NCBI GenBank assembly: GCA_963825255.1
Contig: CAWGSF010000001.1
Coordinates: 372,001-436,000 of the forward strand
Direction of reading: 5' to 3'
Source of the DNA: JAIBJN01 sp963825255
GTDB lineage: Bacteria > Actinomycetota > Thermoleophilia > Gaiellales > Gaiellaceae
Length of the DNA: 64,000 nucleotides
A program made the translations under genes and the position numbers. Below are positions 16,107-26,596 of the stretch, one piece after another. Below the pieces are notes generated by a model. The model ran no database searches and was not told where the DNA came from. It was given only the letters and a program-made list of their open reading frames with translations. How positions within the stretch are numbered: position 1 is the stretch's first letter; every line of letters starts with the position of its first letter.

Positions 16107-17348
16107 CTACGCCGGCGTGAGCCGGAGCTGCCTGGGCAGGTCGCGCTCGAGCGCGAGCGAGCCGGCGCCTGCGACGAGGCAGACGACTGCCGCCAGCGGC
16201 CAGAGAGCGAAGGGCTCCGCGCCGAGGACGAAGGCGCCGACGGCGGGCCCGATGACGAAGCCGATGTCCCACGAGATCGTCGAGACGGCCATGTAGCGGC
16301 CGCGCAGGTGGGGCGGGGCGAGATCGGCCACGAGCGCACCTTGAACCGGTCCCTGGAAGCACTCGCCGAGGCCGAACAGGACGGCCGCGAGGGCGAAGAC
16401 GGCCGCCGCCGCGACGGCTTCGAGCCGGTGGCCGCCGGCGAAGACGATGAGCCACGCCGCCGCCCAGAGCACCGTCATCGCTGCGAGGGCACGCATGCGT
16501 CGTCGCCCCTCGAGCGCCTTCGACACCGGGAACTGCGCCAGGACGACCACGAGCGTGTTCAGAAGGAAGATGACGCCGATCCCCTTCTCGGTGACGCCGG
16601 CCTCGTTCTTGGCGAAGACGGGCAGGAGCTCGAACTGGGCGTAGCCCGCGCTGACGAAGATGACGTTCAGGACGACGAGCCCGAGAAAGGCACGGTGGCG
16701 GAGGACGTCCGCGTAGCGCCCGGCTCGGAGCGCGTCGGCCGCGGCCGGGATCTCCGGCTTCGGCACGAACGCGAGCATGCCGACGAAGACGAGAAAGGTG
16801 GCAGCATCGACGAGGAAGAGGACGGTGAAGCTCGTCGGGTTCGAGGTCGTGGCGATCAGGCCCCCGACGACCCCGCCGAGGCCGATGCCGAGGTTCCTCG
16901 ACACGCGCTGGAGGGCGAACGCGCCGTGGAGCCGAGCCTGCGGGGTCAGGCCGGCGAGGAGCGCCGACTGGCTCGGCCAGAAGCCCGAGTTGCCCATCCC
17001 CGCGATCGCGGCGGCGAGAAACGCCTGCCACGGCTCCCGGACGAGCGCATAGCTCCCGAAGCCGACGGCGAGGAGCACGAGCGCAGCGGCGAGCGTGGCG
17101 CGTCCCCCGACCCGGTCGACGACGACGCCGACGGCCGGCCCGCAGAGAAGGCTGACGGCCCCCGTCGTCGCGAGCACGAGCCCCGCCGTCGCGAGCGAGA
17201 ACCCGCGCACGTTGTGGAGGTAGATGACGAGGAACGGGTAGGCGAGTCCGTGCCCGATCGCGTTCGCGAGGCCGCCGAGGCTGAGGATCCAGACAGGTCT
17301 CGGCAACCTCGGGTCGAGGCCGCGCAGGTACCGAAAGAGGGCTCTCAA
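16107..17348 (-). CDS. Major facilitator superfamily transporter
   Basis: 413 residues, about 12 membrane helices. Helix 1 region reads ILSLGGLANAIGHGLAYPFL; the loop between helices 2 and 3 has VGVVVDRVGGRATL, the usual MFS D-R-x-G-R signature; the second half carries HLRGRYMAVSTISWDIGF. The start is a TTG at 17348 whose last bases overlap the TGA of the upstream dehydrogenase gene (TTGA), so the two are co-translated. Substrate is unknown; drug/H+ antiporters of the DHA1 type look similar. Confidence 0.9.
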   Translation of the reverse strand: MRALFRYLRGLDPRLPRPVWILSLGGLANAIGHGLAYPFLVIYLHNVRGFSLATAGLVLATTGAVSLLCGPAVGVVVDRVGGRATLAAALVLLAVGFGSYALVREPWQAFLAAAIAGMGNSGFWPSQSALLAGLTPQARLHGAFALQRVSRNLGIGLGGVVGGLIATTSNPTSFTVLFLVDAATFLVFVGMLAFVPKPEIPAAADALRAGRYADVLRHRAFLGLVVLNVIFVSAGYAQFELLPVFAKNEAGVTEKGIGVIFLLNTLVVVLAQFPVSKALEGRRRMRALAAMTVLWAAAWLIVFAGGHRLEAVAAAAVFALAAVLFGLGECFQGPVQGALVADLAPPHLRGRYMAVSTISWDIGFVIGPAVGAFVLGAEPFALWPLAAVVCLVAGAGSLALERDLPRQLRLTPA

Positions 17349-18427
17349 CCCTCTCCGAGGGTCGCCCAGACCTCGAGCTTGGAGCGAACGCGCGAGAGGA
17401 CGTCGTCCGTGAACTCGGTCGTCGAGGCGTGCCCGCCGAGATCCGCCGTCCGGGTGCCGGCCGAGACCGCCTCGAGGCAGGCCTCCCTGATGGCGCGGCC
17501 GGCGCTTCGCGCCTCGTCGTCGTCGATGTGCGAGAGGAGCGCCGCGCCGGCGAGGATCATCGCCATCGGGTTTGCGACGTTCTTTCCCTTGAGAGCGGGC
17601 GCGGTCCCGTGGGCCGCCTCGGCCATCAGCGCGCGGGGCGTGTAGTCCTCGTTGAAGGCGACGAGGAGCGACTCCGAGCCGGCGATCGAGCCGAAGAGGG
17701 GCAGCACGAGATCGGAGAGGATGTCGCCGTCGCGGTTGAGAGCCGGGATGACGAGCGCCTCGCCGGCGGAGCCGATGAGGAGTGCGAAGGTCGCGTCGAT
17801 CAGCTGCGGCTCGTACTCGACCTCGGGGTGGCGACCGGCGGCGGCGTCCATCTCCTCCTTGAGCATCCCCTCGTAGACCGGCGAGACGGTGTACTTCGGC
17901 CCGCCGAAGACCTTCGCCTTCGTCCGCTCGGCATGGCGGAAGGAGAACTCGGCGACCGCACGGCAGATCCGCCGCTCGATCCGCTCGGTGCGGTACGCGA
18001 TCTCGTCCTCTCCCTCGCCCTCGCGCCACTCGCGGGCGCCGTACGCGTCCCCGACCGCCATGCGGACCACCGAGATGGGGAAGTGGGCTCCCCCGATGGG
18101 GACGACCCCCGGGATGCGGCGGCCGGTGCGGACGATGACGTGCCCGCCGATCTCCTCGCGGAGGATGCGGTTCGGGCTCCCGACGTCCTGCGCGCCCTCG
18201 GGCGTGATCGTGGCCGCCTTGAGCCCGAGCCCGTGCTCCCGGACGGCCCGAGCGGCGTCGTTGACGACCGCGTTCTGCGTCGCCCGGCGCGACTCGAGCG
18301 AGAGGTCGTACCGGGGCAGGTCGAGCTCGAAGCCGACGACGTCGGGCGCGAGGACGCGGAGCGCCTCCTCGAGCAGCTCCTGCCCGGTGCCATCCCCCTC
18401 CAGCACGACGACGGTTCGCGATTCCAT
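17345..18427 (-). CDS. Isocitrate/isopropylmalate dehydrogenase family protein
   Basis: 360 residues. Family motifs are VVLEGDGTGQELLEEAL at the N-terminus, GLKAATITPEGAQDVGSPN, substrate arginines in VIVRTGRRIPGV, LIDATFALLI, the metal-binding NRDGDILSDL and the cofactor loop EAAHGTAPALKGKNVANPMA. The KAATITPE and SPN blocks resemble NADP-isocitrate dehydrogenases more than LeuB, so isocitrate is the likelier substrate, but isopropylmalate or tartrate cannot be excluded. It shares translation with the downstream MFS gene. Confidence 0.85.
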   Translation of the reverse strand: MESRTVVVLEGDGTGQELLEEALRVLAPDVVGFELDLPRYDLSLESRRATQNAVVNDAARAVREHGLGLKAATITPEGAQDVGSPNRILREEIGGHVIVRTGRRIPGVVPIGGAHFPISVVRMAVGDAYGAREWREGEGEDEIAYRTERIERRICRAVAEFSFRHAERTKAKVFGGPKYTVSPVYEGMLKEEMDAAAGRHPEVEYEPQLIDATFALLIGSAGEALVIPALNRDGDILSDLVLPLFGSIAGSESLLVAFNEDYTPRALMAEAAHGTAPALKGKNVANPMAMILAGAALLSHIDDDEARSAGRAIREACLEAVSAGTRTADLGGHASTTEFTDDVLSRVRSKLEVWATLGEG

Positions 18428-18671
18428 GCGGGCCTGAGTCTAGGCGACGGCAGGACCGGCCGGCCCGCGCATTTCGCGCCGCCAGGGCTCCGACCGCCAT
18501 GTCCTCGCGGGCGGCGTTTTCGCCCGACATTCCGGCGGAGAAAGGCTTCCGGTATTGACAATCGGCTACGCGGAGGCGCGCGTCGGGAGCGGTTCTCCGT
18601 GCACGGCGTGATTTCCGGCGAGTAGAGTGCGCGCGCTCGACGTTCACGAACCGTTTTCGAGGAGGAATACC

Positions 18672-18863
18672 GTGGCGCGAAAGACGATTCTGGTCTGCGA
18701 CAACTGCGGCGCCGAAGTCGCCGAAGGAAGAGGGGCGGGCATGCGCATCACGTACACCGACGCCAGGCGCGGCGCGAAGGCCGCGGACCTCTGCGACAAC
18801 TGCGCCGGGACGATGCCCGGTCGCGCCGTCGCCCGTCGCGGGCGCCGGCCGAAGAGCGCGTAA
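18672..18863 (+). CDS. Small zinc-ribbon-like protein, 63 residues
   Basis: Starts at GTG 18672, directly downstream of a strong ribosome-binding site (GAGGAGG). Two CxxC pairs, LVCDNCGAEV and DLCDNCAGTM, suggest a zinc ribbon; the tail is very basic (GRAVARRGRRPKS). The centre (MRITYTDARRGAKAADL) recalls the Lsr2-associated or histone-like small proteins of actinobacteria. A DNA- or RNA-associated role is inference. Confidence 0.82.
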   Translation: MARKTILVCDNCGAEVAEGRGAGMRITYTDARRGAKAADLCDNCAGTMPGRAVARRGRRPKSA

Positions 18864-18925
18864 GGCCTGCGGACCCCGTCCCGGGGGCTCGGGTGGCCTC
18901 CGGGACGGACGCTAGACTGACGTCG

Positions 18926-21854
18926 GTGCCGCTCGCTTTGCTGGTTGGCCCGGCGAACGCGGGGAAGGTCGCGCGGCTCCTCGAGCGATACCTGGAGAAT
19001 CTCGACCGCGAGCCGTTCCTCGTCGTCCCGAACCGGGCGGAAGTCGACCGCGTCGAGCGCGACCTGCTCGTCCGGCGGCCAGCGCTTCTCGGCGGCGCGA
19101 TCGGAACGTTCGACGACCTCTTCGAGAGGATTGCCCGCGGCGACGGGGAGCCGCGGAAGGTAGCGACCGAGGCGCAGCAGGCCCTCGCTCTCCGCCGGGC
19201 GGTCGCAGGCGCGAGCCTGAACGGCCTCCGCGCGTCTGCGCGGTTCGCCGGGTTCGGCGACTCGCTGCTCGGGGCCATCTCCGAGCTGGAGGCGGGGCTC
19301 GTCGACCCCGCCGAGGTGGGCGGCGATGTCGCGTCGCTCTATGCCGCGTACCGGCACGAGCTCGACAGCCTGGGGCTCTGGGATCGTGACCTCGAGCGGC
19401 GGCACGCCGTCGAGCGCATCGAGGGCGAGCTGTCGGCCTGGGACGGCCGCCCCGTGCTCGCCTACGGCTTCGAGGACCTGACGGGCGCGCAGTGGGCGCT
19501 GCTCCAGGCCCTGGCCGGCCGGGCGGAGGTGACCGTGTCGCTCCCGTACGAGCCGGGACGGCCCGCGTTCGCGTCGCTTGCCCGGACGGCCGAGGATCTC
19601 GCCGCTCTCGCCGACGGCCGGGTCGAGGAGCTGCCTCCGGCGGCGGCCGCGGAGACCCATCCGGCACTCGCCCACCTGGAGCGGGCGCTCTTCGCCGACG
19701 GTCCCGACTCGGAGCCGCCCCCGCTCGAGGGAGCCGTCCGGTTCCTCGAGGGCGCCGGCGCGCGCGCGGCGCTCGAGCTCGTCGCGGACGAGGTCCTGCG
19801 CCTGCTCCGTGACGGGACGCCGCCCGAGGCCGTCGGGCTCGTCTGCCCGTCGCTCGAGCGTTTCCGCGCCCCGCTCGAGACGGCGCTCTCGGCTGCCGGC
19901 GTCCCCTACGCCGTCGAGGGCCGGACGCGCCTGGGCCGGACACCCTTCGGGCAGGCGCTCCTCGCGGCCCTGCGCTTCCTCTGGCAGTCGGGCGGGCGCG
20001 GCGAGCTCTTCGCGTATCTCCGCTCCCCGTACTCGGGTCTCGCGCGCGCGCACGTCGACTACCTCGAGGGCCGCCTGCGAGGGCTCGGCGTCCGGCGCGA
20101 CGTCGAGGAGCGCCTGCTCCGGTTCCGAGACCACCCGCTGCCCGCGTTCGAGGAGGTCCGCGCGCGCCGCCTCGCCGGTCGAAGCGGTCCGCGTCCTCGC
20201 GAGGGTGATGCTTCGGGCCGCGCACGGGCTCGAGTCGCCGCCGGTGGGCGAGTCGTCCCGTCTCGACCTGCGGGCCCACGAGGCCGTCTCGCGCTTCCTC
20301 GGCGAGCTGGAGGGATGGCAGCAGCTCGCCGGCGAGCTCGGCGAGGACGACGTGCTCGGAGCGCTCGAGCGCGTCGAGGTCCGACTCGGCGGAGCCGCCG
20401 AGCCGGGGCGGGTCGCGGTCCTCGACCTGCAGCGCGCGCGCACCCGCCGCTTCGAGGTCGTGTTCCTCCTCGGGCTGGAGGAGGGAAGCCTGCCCCGGCG
20501 CGCCCACGCCTCGCCGTTCCTCGACGACGACGTCCGCAGGGAGCTCGACTCGCGCACGCGGTCCCGCCTCACGCGCCCCGACCCGGTCGGCCGCGATCGC
20601 TACCTCTTCTACGCCGCCTGCACACGACCGACGCGGCGCCTCTACCTCGTCCGCGAGGCCGCCACCGACGAGGGGGCCCCGAGGCAGGCAAGCCCCTTCT
20701 GGGAGGAGGTGCGCGCCGTGTTCGCGGCGGGCGACGTGGCCCACTGGACGCGACGGCGGCCACTCTCGTCGCTCACCTGGCAGCTCGAGGAGGCCGCGAC
20801 CGAGCGCGAGCGGCTGCGCGCGCTCGCCGTCCTCGCCGCCGACGATGCGCCGGGGGCCGAGGCGATCGCCGCCGCGAACGGCTGGGAGCGGCGGCTGCGC
20901 CGGGCCAGGCACGCGTTCGAGCGTCCGACGGAGCTCACGAGCCCGGCGGTCCTCGCCGAGCTCGCCCGCCGCACGACCTTCAACGTGACCGAGCTCGAGG
21001 CCTTCGCGACGTGCTCGTCGATCTGGTTCCTGGAGCGCGTCATCGACCCGCGGACGATCGACGCCGAGGTGGACGCGAAGCTCCACGGCTCCCTCGCGCA
21101 CACGACGCTCCACAAGTTCTACTCCGGGCTGCCGAAGGAGCTGGGGGTGGAGAGGGTCGAGCCCGCGCGGCTCGAGGACGCCCTCCGCTTCCTGCGTCGC
21201 TGCCTCGGGGAGGCGCTGGAGGGCATCCGCCAGGAGCTGACGGACGTCGACCGCCGCGAGCTCGAGGGCCGCCTCTGGCGGGATCTCGAGCTGTTCGTCC
21301 GCGCGGAGGCGGCCTCCGAGGCTCCGCTCGTCCCGCGCCGCTTCGAGGTCTCCTTCGGGACCGAGCGGTCGGCGCCCGAGCTCCAGCGAGGGCTCGACCT
21401 CGGCGGCTTCGCGCTCTCCGGGAAGATCGACCGGATCGACCTCGACCCGTTCAGCGCGCGGGGGATCGTGTGGGACTACAAGTCCGGGAAGACGGTCTTC
21501 TCGGCCGCGAAGATCGACTCCGAGCTGCGGCTCCAGATCCCTCTCTACATGCTCGTCCTCCGCGACCTCGTCGGGGTGGAGCCGCTCGGCGGCCTCTACC
21601 GTGCGCTCGCGGGCGAGCGCGAGGCCCGCGGGCTGCTCCGCGCCTCCGCTCGCGACGACGGCGTCCCCGGCTACGCGAGGAACGACTACCGGGAGGAAGA
21701 CGATTTCTGGGAGCAGATCGACCGCGCGGTCGAGCACGCCCGCGGCTTCGTGGGGCGGATCCGCGAGGGCGACGTCCGCCACGACCCGCTCGGCGACGCC
21801 GGCTGCCCGTCGTGGTGCGATCTGGCGCCGATGTGCCGGGTGAAGCGCTCATGA
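18926..21854 (+). pseudogene. AddB-like helicase/PD-(D/E)XK nuclease, interrupted by a +1 shift
   Basis: Reads from GTG 18926 as LALLVGPANAGKVARLLERY (Walker A-like) through an inactivated helicase region to DHPLPAFEEVRAR. At about 20164 it must move one base to continue ASPVEAVRVLARVMLRAAHG up to the stop at 21854. The joined product is about 975 residues. The C-terminal nuclease has SGKIDRIDLD, VWDYKSGK and cysteines FATCSSIW, GCPSWCDLAPMC, consistent with an Fe-S-supported RecB-type nuclease as in AddB. Deleting one C of the GCCGCC run restores the frame. It probably acts in double-strand break repair with the next gene. Confidence 0.82.
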
Positions 21855-21890
21855 ACGTCGCTCGCCTTCGGCTCGCACACGTTCATGAGC
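21847..21890 (+). repeat. 12-bp perfect inverted repeat across the AddB-like stop codon
   Basis: GCTCATGAACGT at 21847-21858 is repeated in reverse complement at 21879-21890, separated by 20 bases. The left arm contains the TGA stop of the AddB-like gene, and the right arm ends 13 bases before the ATG of the AddA-like gene. A transcript would fold into a 12-bp hairpin between the two cistrons. There is no U-run, so it is more likely a processing or attenuation structure than an intrinsic terminator. Confidence 0.7.
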
Positions 21891-21903
21891 CAGGAGCCGG
21901 CGC

Positions 21904-24900
21904 ATGAACGCCCCCAACCCCGAGCAGGCTGCCGCCATCCAGGCGCCCGGGGTCGTCTTCGTCTCCGCGGGTGCCGGGACGGGGAAGACGACGGTGCTCG
22001 TCGAGCGCTTCGTCAAGGCGGTCTGCGAGGTGGGCCTGGACGTCGACTCCCTGCTGGTCATCACGTACACGGAGCGCGCCGCCGGCGAGCTCCGCGACAG
22101 GATCCGCTCGCGGCTCGCAGAGGCGGGACGGGCCGACCTCGCCCGCGAGCTCGACGCCGCCTGGATCTCGACGATCCACGGCTTCTGCCACCGCCTGCTG
22201 AAGGCGCATCCGTTCGCGGCCGGCCTCGACCCACGGTTTCGCGTGCTCGACGAGAGCCAGGCGCGCGTGCTCCAGCGTGAGGCGTTCGAGGACGCGCTCA
22301 CCGGCTTCTGCGCGGCGGGCGACCCCGAGCGGCTGGGCCTCCTCGCCACGTACGGGGCCCGCGCGCTCCGCCGCATGATCGCCGGCGTCCACGAGACGCT
22401 GCGCGCGGCCGGGCGACCGCTCGTCCTCGAGCTGGGATCCGGCCCGGGTCTCGCCGAGCGAGTCGACGAGCTGCGGGAGGCGGCACGCGCGCTCGTCTCG
22501 GATGCCGGCGCGGGGGAGACGGCGACGGCGACCGCGGCGCGCGCGCTCGAGGTCCTGGAGGAGCGGACGCTGCCCGAGCGCCTGCTCGATCTCGGCGACC
22601 TCCGCGCCCGCGGGGAGCGCGCCGCCACGTACGAGGAGGCGCGTCGGGCCGTCGAGCAGGCGGCGCTCGACGAGCTCGCGAGCCGCGACCGCGACCTTCT
22701 CCAGGAGCTGCTGGACTCGTTCGGCAGCGCCTACCGCGCGGCGAAGGACCGCGAGTCGGCGCTCGACTTCGAGGACCTCCAGCTCGGAGCCCGCGACCTC
22801 CTGCGGGACGACGCCGGGGTCCGGGAGCGGGAGAGCTGGCGGTTCCGCTCGATCATGGTCGACGAGTTCCAGGACACGAATCGGCTCCAGTGCGAGATCG
22901 TCGACCTGCTCGCCGAGGGCCCGGAGGGCAAGGAGCTCTTCTTCGTCGGCGACGAGTTCCAGTCCATCTACCGCTTCCGCCACGCCGACGTCGAGGTCTT
23001 CCGCGAGCGGCGGGAGCAGACCGGCGGCGTCCTCGCGCTCACCCAGAACTACCGCTCGCGCCCCGAGGTCCTCGCCGCGGTCAACCACCTCTTCTCGAGC
23101 GAGTTCGGGGAGGGCTTCCAGCCGCTCGAGGCGGCCGGGAGGTTCCCCGACCCGGTCTTCGGCGCGCCGGTCGAGCTGCTCGTCACCGACAAGGCCAGCT
23201 ACGCCGGCGCTCCAGTGCACTGGCGCCGGGCAGAGGCGCGTCACATCGCCTCCCGCGTCAAGGAGCTCGTCGACTCGGGGGAGGCGGCGGCCGGGGAGAT
23301 CGTCCTCCTGTTCGCCGCCGGGACCGACGCGGAGTGGTACGAGGAGGAGCTGCGGCAGGCGGGGCTTCGCACCCATCGCGCCACCGGCCGCGGCTACTTC
23401 GGCCAGCAGCAGGTCGTCGATCTCCTCGCCTACCTCCGCCTTCTGCACAACCGCTACGACGACGAGGCGCTCGTCACCGTGCTCGCCTCGCCGCTCGTCG
23501 GGCTCTCGAACGACGCGCTCGTGCTCCTGCGGCGCGCGGCGCCGAGGCGGCCGCTCTTTCTCCCCTTCGAGCGCGGCCTCCCCGGCGATCTCGGCGATCG
23601 CGACCGCCACCTCTGCCGGGCCTTCCTCCAGCGCTACGAGCGGCTCGCGCTCGCCGCGCGCGAGCTCTCGCTCGAGCAGCTCTGTGAGCGGATCGTCGCC
23701 GACCACGACTACGACCTCGCCGTCCTCGCCCAGTGGGACGGCCGGCGCCGCTACGCCAACCTCCGGAAGCTCGCCCGGCTCGCCCGCTCCTACGAGGAGC
23801 TGCGCGGCCGTGACGTCGAGGGCTTCGTGCGCTTCGTCCGCGAGCAGGAAGCGGTGGGGGCGCGGGAGCTCGAGGCGGTGGCGGAGGAGGAGGGCGGCGA
23901 TGCAGTGCGCCTGCTGACGATCCACGCCGCCAAGGGCCTCGAGTTCAAGGTCGTGATCGTGGCCGACGCCGGGCGGGACCGCACGACGTCGTCGCCGGAC
24001 GAGATCCTCTGCCTGCCGGACGGGCGCTTCGGCTTCCGCGTCGCCGATCCCGCGACCGGCTCGCGGCGCCCCGCGTTCGAGTACGAGCGCGTGCGCGAGG
24101 CCGAGCGGGAGGCCGAGCGCGCCGAGCGTCTCCGTCTCTACTACGTGGCGATGACGCGGGCGATCGACCGTCTGATCGTCTCGGGGGCCATCGACCCCTC
24201 GCGCGCCGCGGACGCCGGCACGCCGATCGGCTGGGTCCTCTCCCGGCTCGACGCGCGGGAGCTCGACGCCGCGGGCGACGGCCCGCTCGAGCTCGTCCGC
24301 GACGGGACACGGCTTCTCGTGCGGGTCGATCGTCACCGGCCGGACGTCGACCCCGCGCCGCCGCTGGCCGAGCCCACTGTGGACGGCGCCCAGCTCGAGC
24401 TCTTCGTCGGCGAGGACCTGACGCCGCTTCCCCCGCCCGCGCCGAAGCTCCCCGACCTCGCGTCGATCCCGACGGCGCCGATCCACGCCGTCCGTCGCCT
24501 CTCCTACAGCGCGCTCGCCCTCTTCGAGCGTTGCTCCTACCGCTACTACGCCGAACGGGTGGCCGGCATGCGGCCGGCGGATGCGCACGGGTCCGTGCCC
24601 GGACAAGCAGGTCTCGCGGCGACGGAGATCGGCGATGCCGCTCACCGCCTCCTCGAGACGGTCGACCTCGCCTCGCCGAAGCCGCCGGACGTCGACGTCG
24701 TGCGCGGCTGGTACCCGGCCGTCAGCGACGAGGAGCTGGCGCCGCATCGGCCGCTTCGTCGCCTCGTACTGCGACTCGGCGCTCGCGCAGCGCGTCGCGG
24801 CGCTCTCCGGCGCGTCCCCGGAGCGGCCCTTCGCGTTCGAGCACGACGGGGTGCTCCTCCATGGGCGCCTCGACGTGCACTGGAGCGACGGCGACAAGGC

Positions 24901-25264
24901 CTTCGTCCTCGACTACAAGACGAACTCGCTCGCCGAGGGCACGCCCGAGGAGATCGTCGAGGAGGACTACCGGCTGCAGCGCGGCGTCTACGCCCTCGCC
25001 TGCCTTCGCGCCGGGGCCCGGGAGGTCGAGGTCGTCTACCACTTCCTCGAGCGCGAGGACGCCGTCGTCTCGACCCGGTTCGGCCGGGAGGACGTCGCGG
25101 GGCTCGAGGGCGAGCTCTCGGCGGCGATCGAGCGCGTCCGCGAGGGCGACTTCCGCCCGACGCCGAGCGAGTTCACCTGCGCGGGCTGTCCCGCGCTCGA
25201 CCGCGTCTGCGCGGGCCCGCGGCTCGTCGTCGCGGAGGAGCCGGCGGTCTACGCCGAGGCCTGA
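21904..25264 (+). pseudogene. AddA/UvrD-like helicase-nuclease, interrupted by a +1 shift
   Basis: Joined product of about 1119 residues. Helicase motifs: Walker A SAGAGTGKTTVL (Lys28), VITYTERAAGEL, STIHGFCHRLL, Walker B VDEFQDTN (about 319-326), LTQNYRSRPEVL and TIHAAKGLEFKVVIV. After PAVSDEELA at about 24740 the frame must move one base to reach RIGRFVASYCDSALAQRV. The C-terminal nuclease then follows, with VLDYKTNSLAEG and FTCAGCPALDRVC. Removing one C from GCGCC fixes it. ATG 21904 has AGGAG upstream. It is expected to pair with the AddB-like protein for DNA end resection. Confidence 0.84.
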
Positions 25265-25306
25265 TCTCCGACGCCGGCCGTGCGTTCGGAGCCGGTCGCC
25301 CCGAGC

Positions 25307-25400
25307 GCTTGTGTTCCACGGCCCCGTCCCGGGTTGGCGGTCCCGGCTCACGGATCCGCGCCCAGAGCCGGGAACGAACTTCGTGATGTGAAACACAAGC
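25307..25400. repeat. Nested inverted repeats downstream of the helicase-nuclease pair
   Basis: Outer arms GCTTGTGTTCCAC (25307-25319) and GTGAAACACAAGC (25388-25400) match at 12 of 13 positions as inverted repeats. Inner arms TCCCGGCTC (25341-25349) and GAGCCGGGA (25365-25373) are perfect. The 187-base gap between the AddA-like gene and endonuclease III holds no plausible gene. The element could be a transcript structure, a REP-like unit or a small mobile-element remnant. Confidence 0.6.
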
Positions 25401-25451
25401 ATTCGGGGTGCCGGCGCGCCGCTCTGAGCCGCACGCCATACGCTCTCGCCG

Positions 25452-26120
25452 ATGGCCCGGAGCTACGTCAGGGAGGCCCGCCGGCGGGTCGGCCCCAAGC
25501 GCGACCGCATCCGGCCGATCATCGACCGCCTCGCGGAGGCCCACCCCGACGCGACCATCGCGCTGCGCTTCCGCGACGACCTCGAGCTCCTCGTCTCCGT
25601 GATGCTGTCGGCTCAGACGACGGACGTCACGGTCAACCGGGTCACCGAGAGCCTGTTCCGGAAGTACCGCACCCCCGAGGACTACCTCGCCGTCCCGCTG
25701 GCCGAGCTCGAGGCCGACATCCGCCCGACCGGGACCTACCGGCAGAAGGCGAGGAACCTGCGTGGAGCCATGATCATGCTCGTCGAGGAGTACGACGGCG
25801 AGGTCCCGGACCGCCTCGCCGAGCTCGTCCGCCTCCCCGGCGTCGGGCGGAAGACCGCCAACGTCGTCGCCTCCGAGCGCGGTGCAACCCAGGGAATCGT
25901 CGTCGACACGCACGTCCGCCGGCTCTCGCAACGGCTGGGCCTGACGAGAGAGGACGACCCGGTGAAGATCGAGCGCGACCTCGTCCGGCTAGTCCCGCGG
26001 GCGGACTGGGCGCGCTTTCCCCATCTGCTCATCTGGCACGGCCGACGCGTCTGCATCGCTCGCGACCCGCGCTGCGAAGCCTGCGTCCTCGTCGACCTCT
26101 GTCCCTCGAGCCGCGTCTAG
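25452..26120 (+). CDS. nth: Endonuclease III (DNA glycosylase/AP lyase)
   Basis: 222 residues. It has the helix-hairpin-helix LPGVGRKTANVV with catalytic Lys134, Asp152 in GIVVDTHVRR, the N-terminal VMLSAQTTDVTVN, and the C-terminal [4Fe-4S] loop Cys201-x6-Cys208-x2-Cys211-x5-Cys217. It removes oxidised pyrimidines in base excision repair. The stop shares CTAG with the convergent PAS gene. Its neighbourhood (double-strand break nuclease genes upstream) is also DNA repair. Confidence 0.97.
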   Translation: MARSYVREARRRVGPKRDRIRPIIDRLAEAHPDATIALRFRDDLELLVSVMLSAQTTDVTVNRVTESLFRKYRTPEDYLAVPLAELEADIRPTGTYRQKARNLRGAMIMLVEEYDGEVPDRLAELVRLPGVGRKTANVVASERGATQGIVVDTHVRRLSQRLGLTREDDPVKIERDLVRLVPRADWARFPHLLIWHGRRVCIARDPRCEACVLVDLCPSSRV

Positions 26121-26557
26121 CGCGGCGCGAGCGCGACGAGCAGCCCGCCGTTCTCGTCGTAGGCGGGGAAGAAGTCGGCGCGCACGACCTTGCGGAGCCC
26201 GGCGTGCGTCTTGAGCGTCAGCTTCTGGTCGAAGCGGCGGACTCCCCACTCGAGCACGAGCGCGGCAGGCGTCGGGCCGTCGCCGCCGGGCTCGAAGAGG
26301 CTGTCCACCTCGCTGCCGAGGAGGTCGCGCTCCTGGTACCCGGTCAGCTCGAAGACCCCCTGGCCGGCGGCGATCACGCGGCCGACCCTGTCGCACACGA
26401 GGAAGCCCGTCCCCGGAGCGGGGTAGTAGTCGTCCATGATCTCGAACAGGAAGCCGAAGCCGCAGCTGGAGCACGCGACCGGCTGACCGGTCAGGCCCTC
26501 GCGGCCGTCGTCGTCGACCGACCGCCGCTGGCAGTTCGGGCAGATGAAGTAGGGCAC
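26117..26557 (-). CDS. Zinc-ribbon plus PAS-domain protein
   Basis: 146 residues with a GTG start. The first 35 residues form a zinc-ribbon-like unit (FICPNCQRRSVDD; VACSSCGFGFL). Residues 45-146 are a PAS fold (GFLVCDRVGRVIAAGQGVFE, TGYQERDLLGSEVDSLFEPG, then VRADFFPAYDENGGLLVAL). There is no output domain. It could be a stand-alone redox- or ligand-sensing adaptor. The stop shares CTAG with nth. Confidence 0.82.
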   Translation of the reverse strand: MPYFICPNCQRRSVDDDGREGLTGQPVACSSCGFGFLFEIMDDYYPAPGTGFLVCDRVGRVIAAGQGVFELTGYQERDLLGSEVDSLFEPGGDGPTPAALVLEWGVRRFDQKLTLKTHAGLRKVVRADFFPAYDENGGLLVALAPR

Positions 26558-26596
26558 GAGGAAACGCTAGCGCGCGGGACGCGCCCTCCGTGGCAC

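Noticed and set aside
18554..18559. TTGACA as a -35 box for the zinc-ribbon gene
   Set aside because: No acceptable -10 box lies 16-18 bases downstream, so a promoter call would be speculative.
20158..20170. Programmed +1 frameshift site in the AddB-like gene
   Set aside because: There is no stop codon or rare codon in the zero frame at the junction and no stimulatory element that I can recognise; an extra base in GCCGCC is simpler.
18912..24897. Two long minus-strand open frames opposite the AddB/AddA-like genes
   Set aside because: Both are low-complexity charged sequences without motifs, while the plus strand carries clear helicase and nuclease motifs. They are GC-bias shadows.
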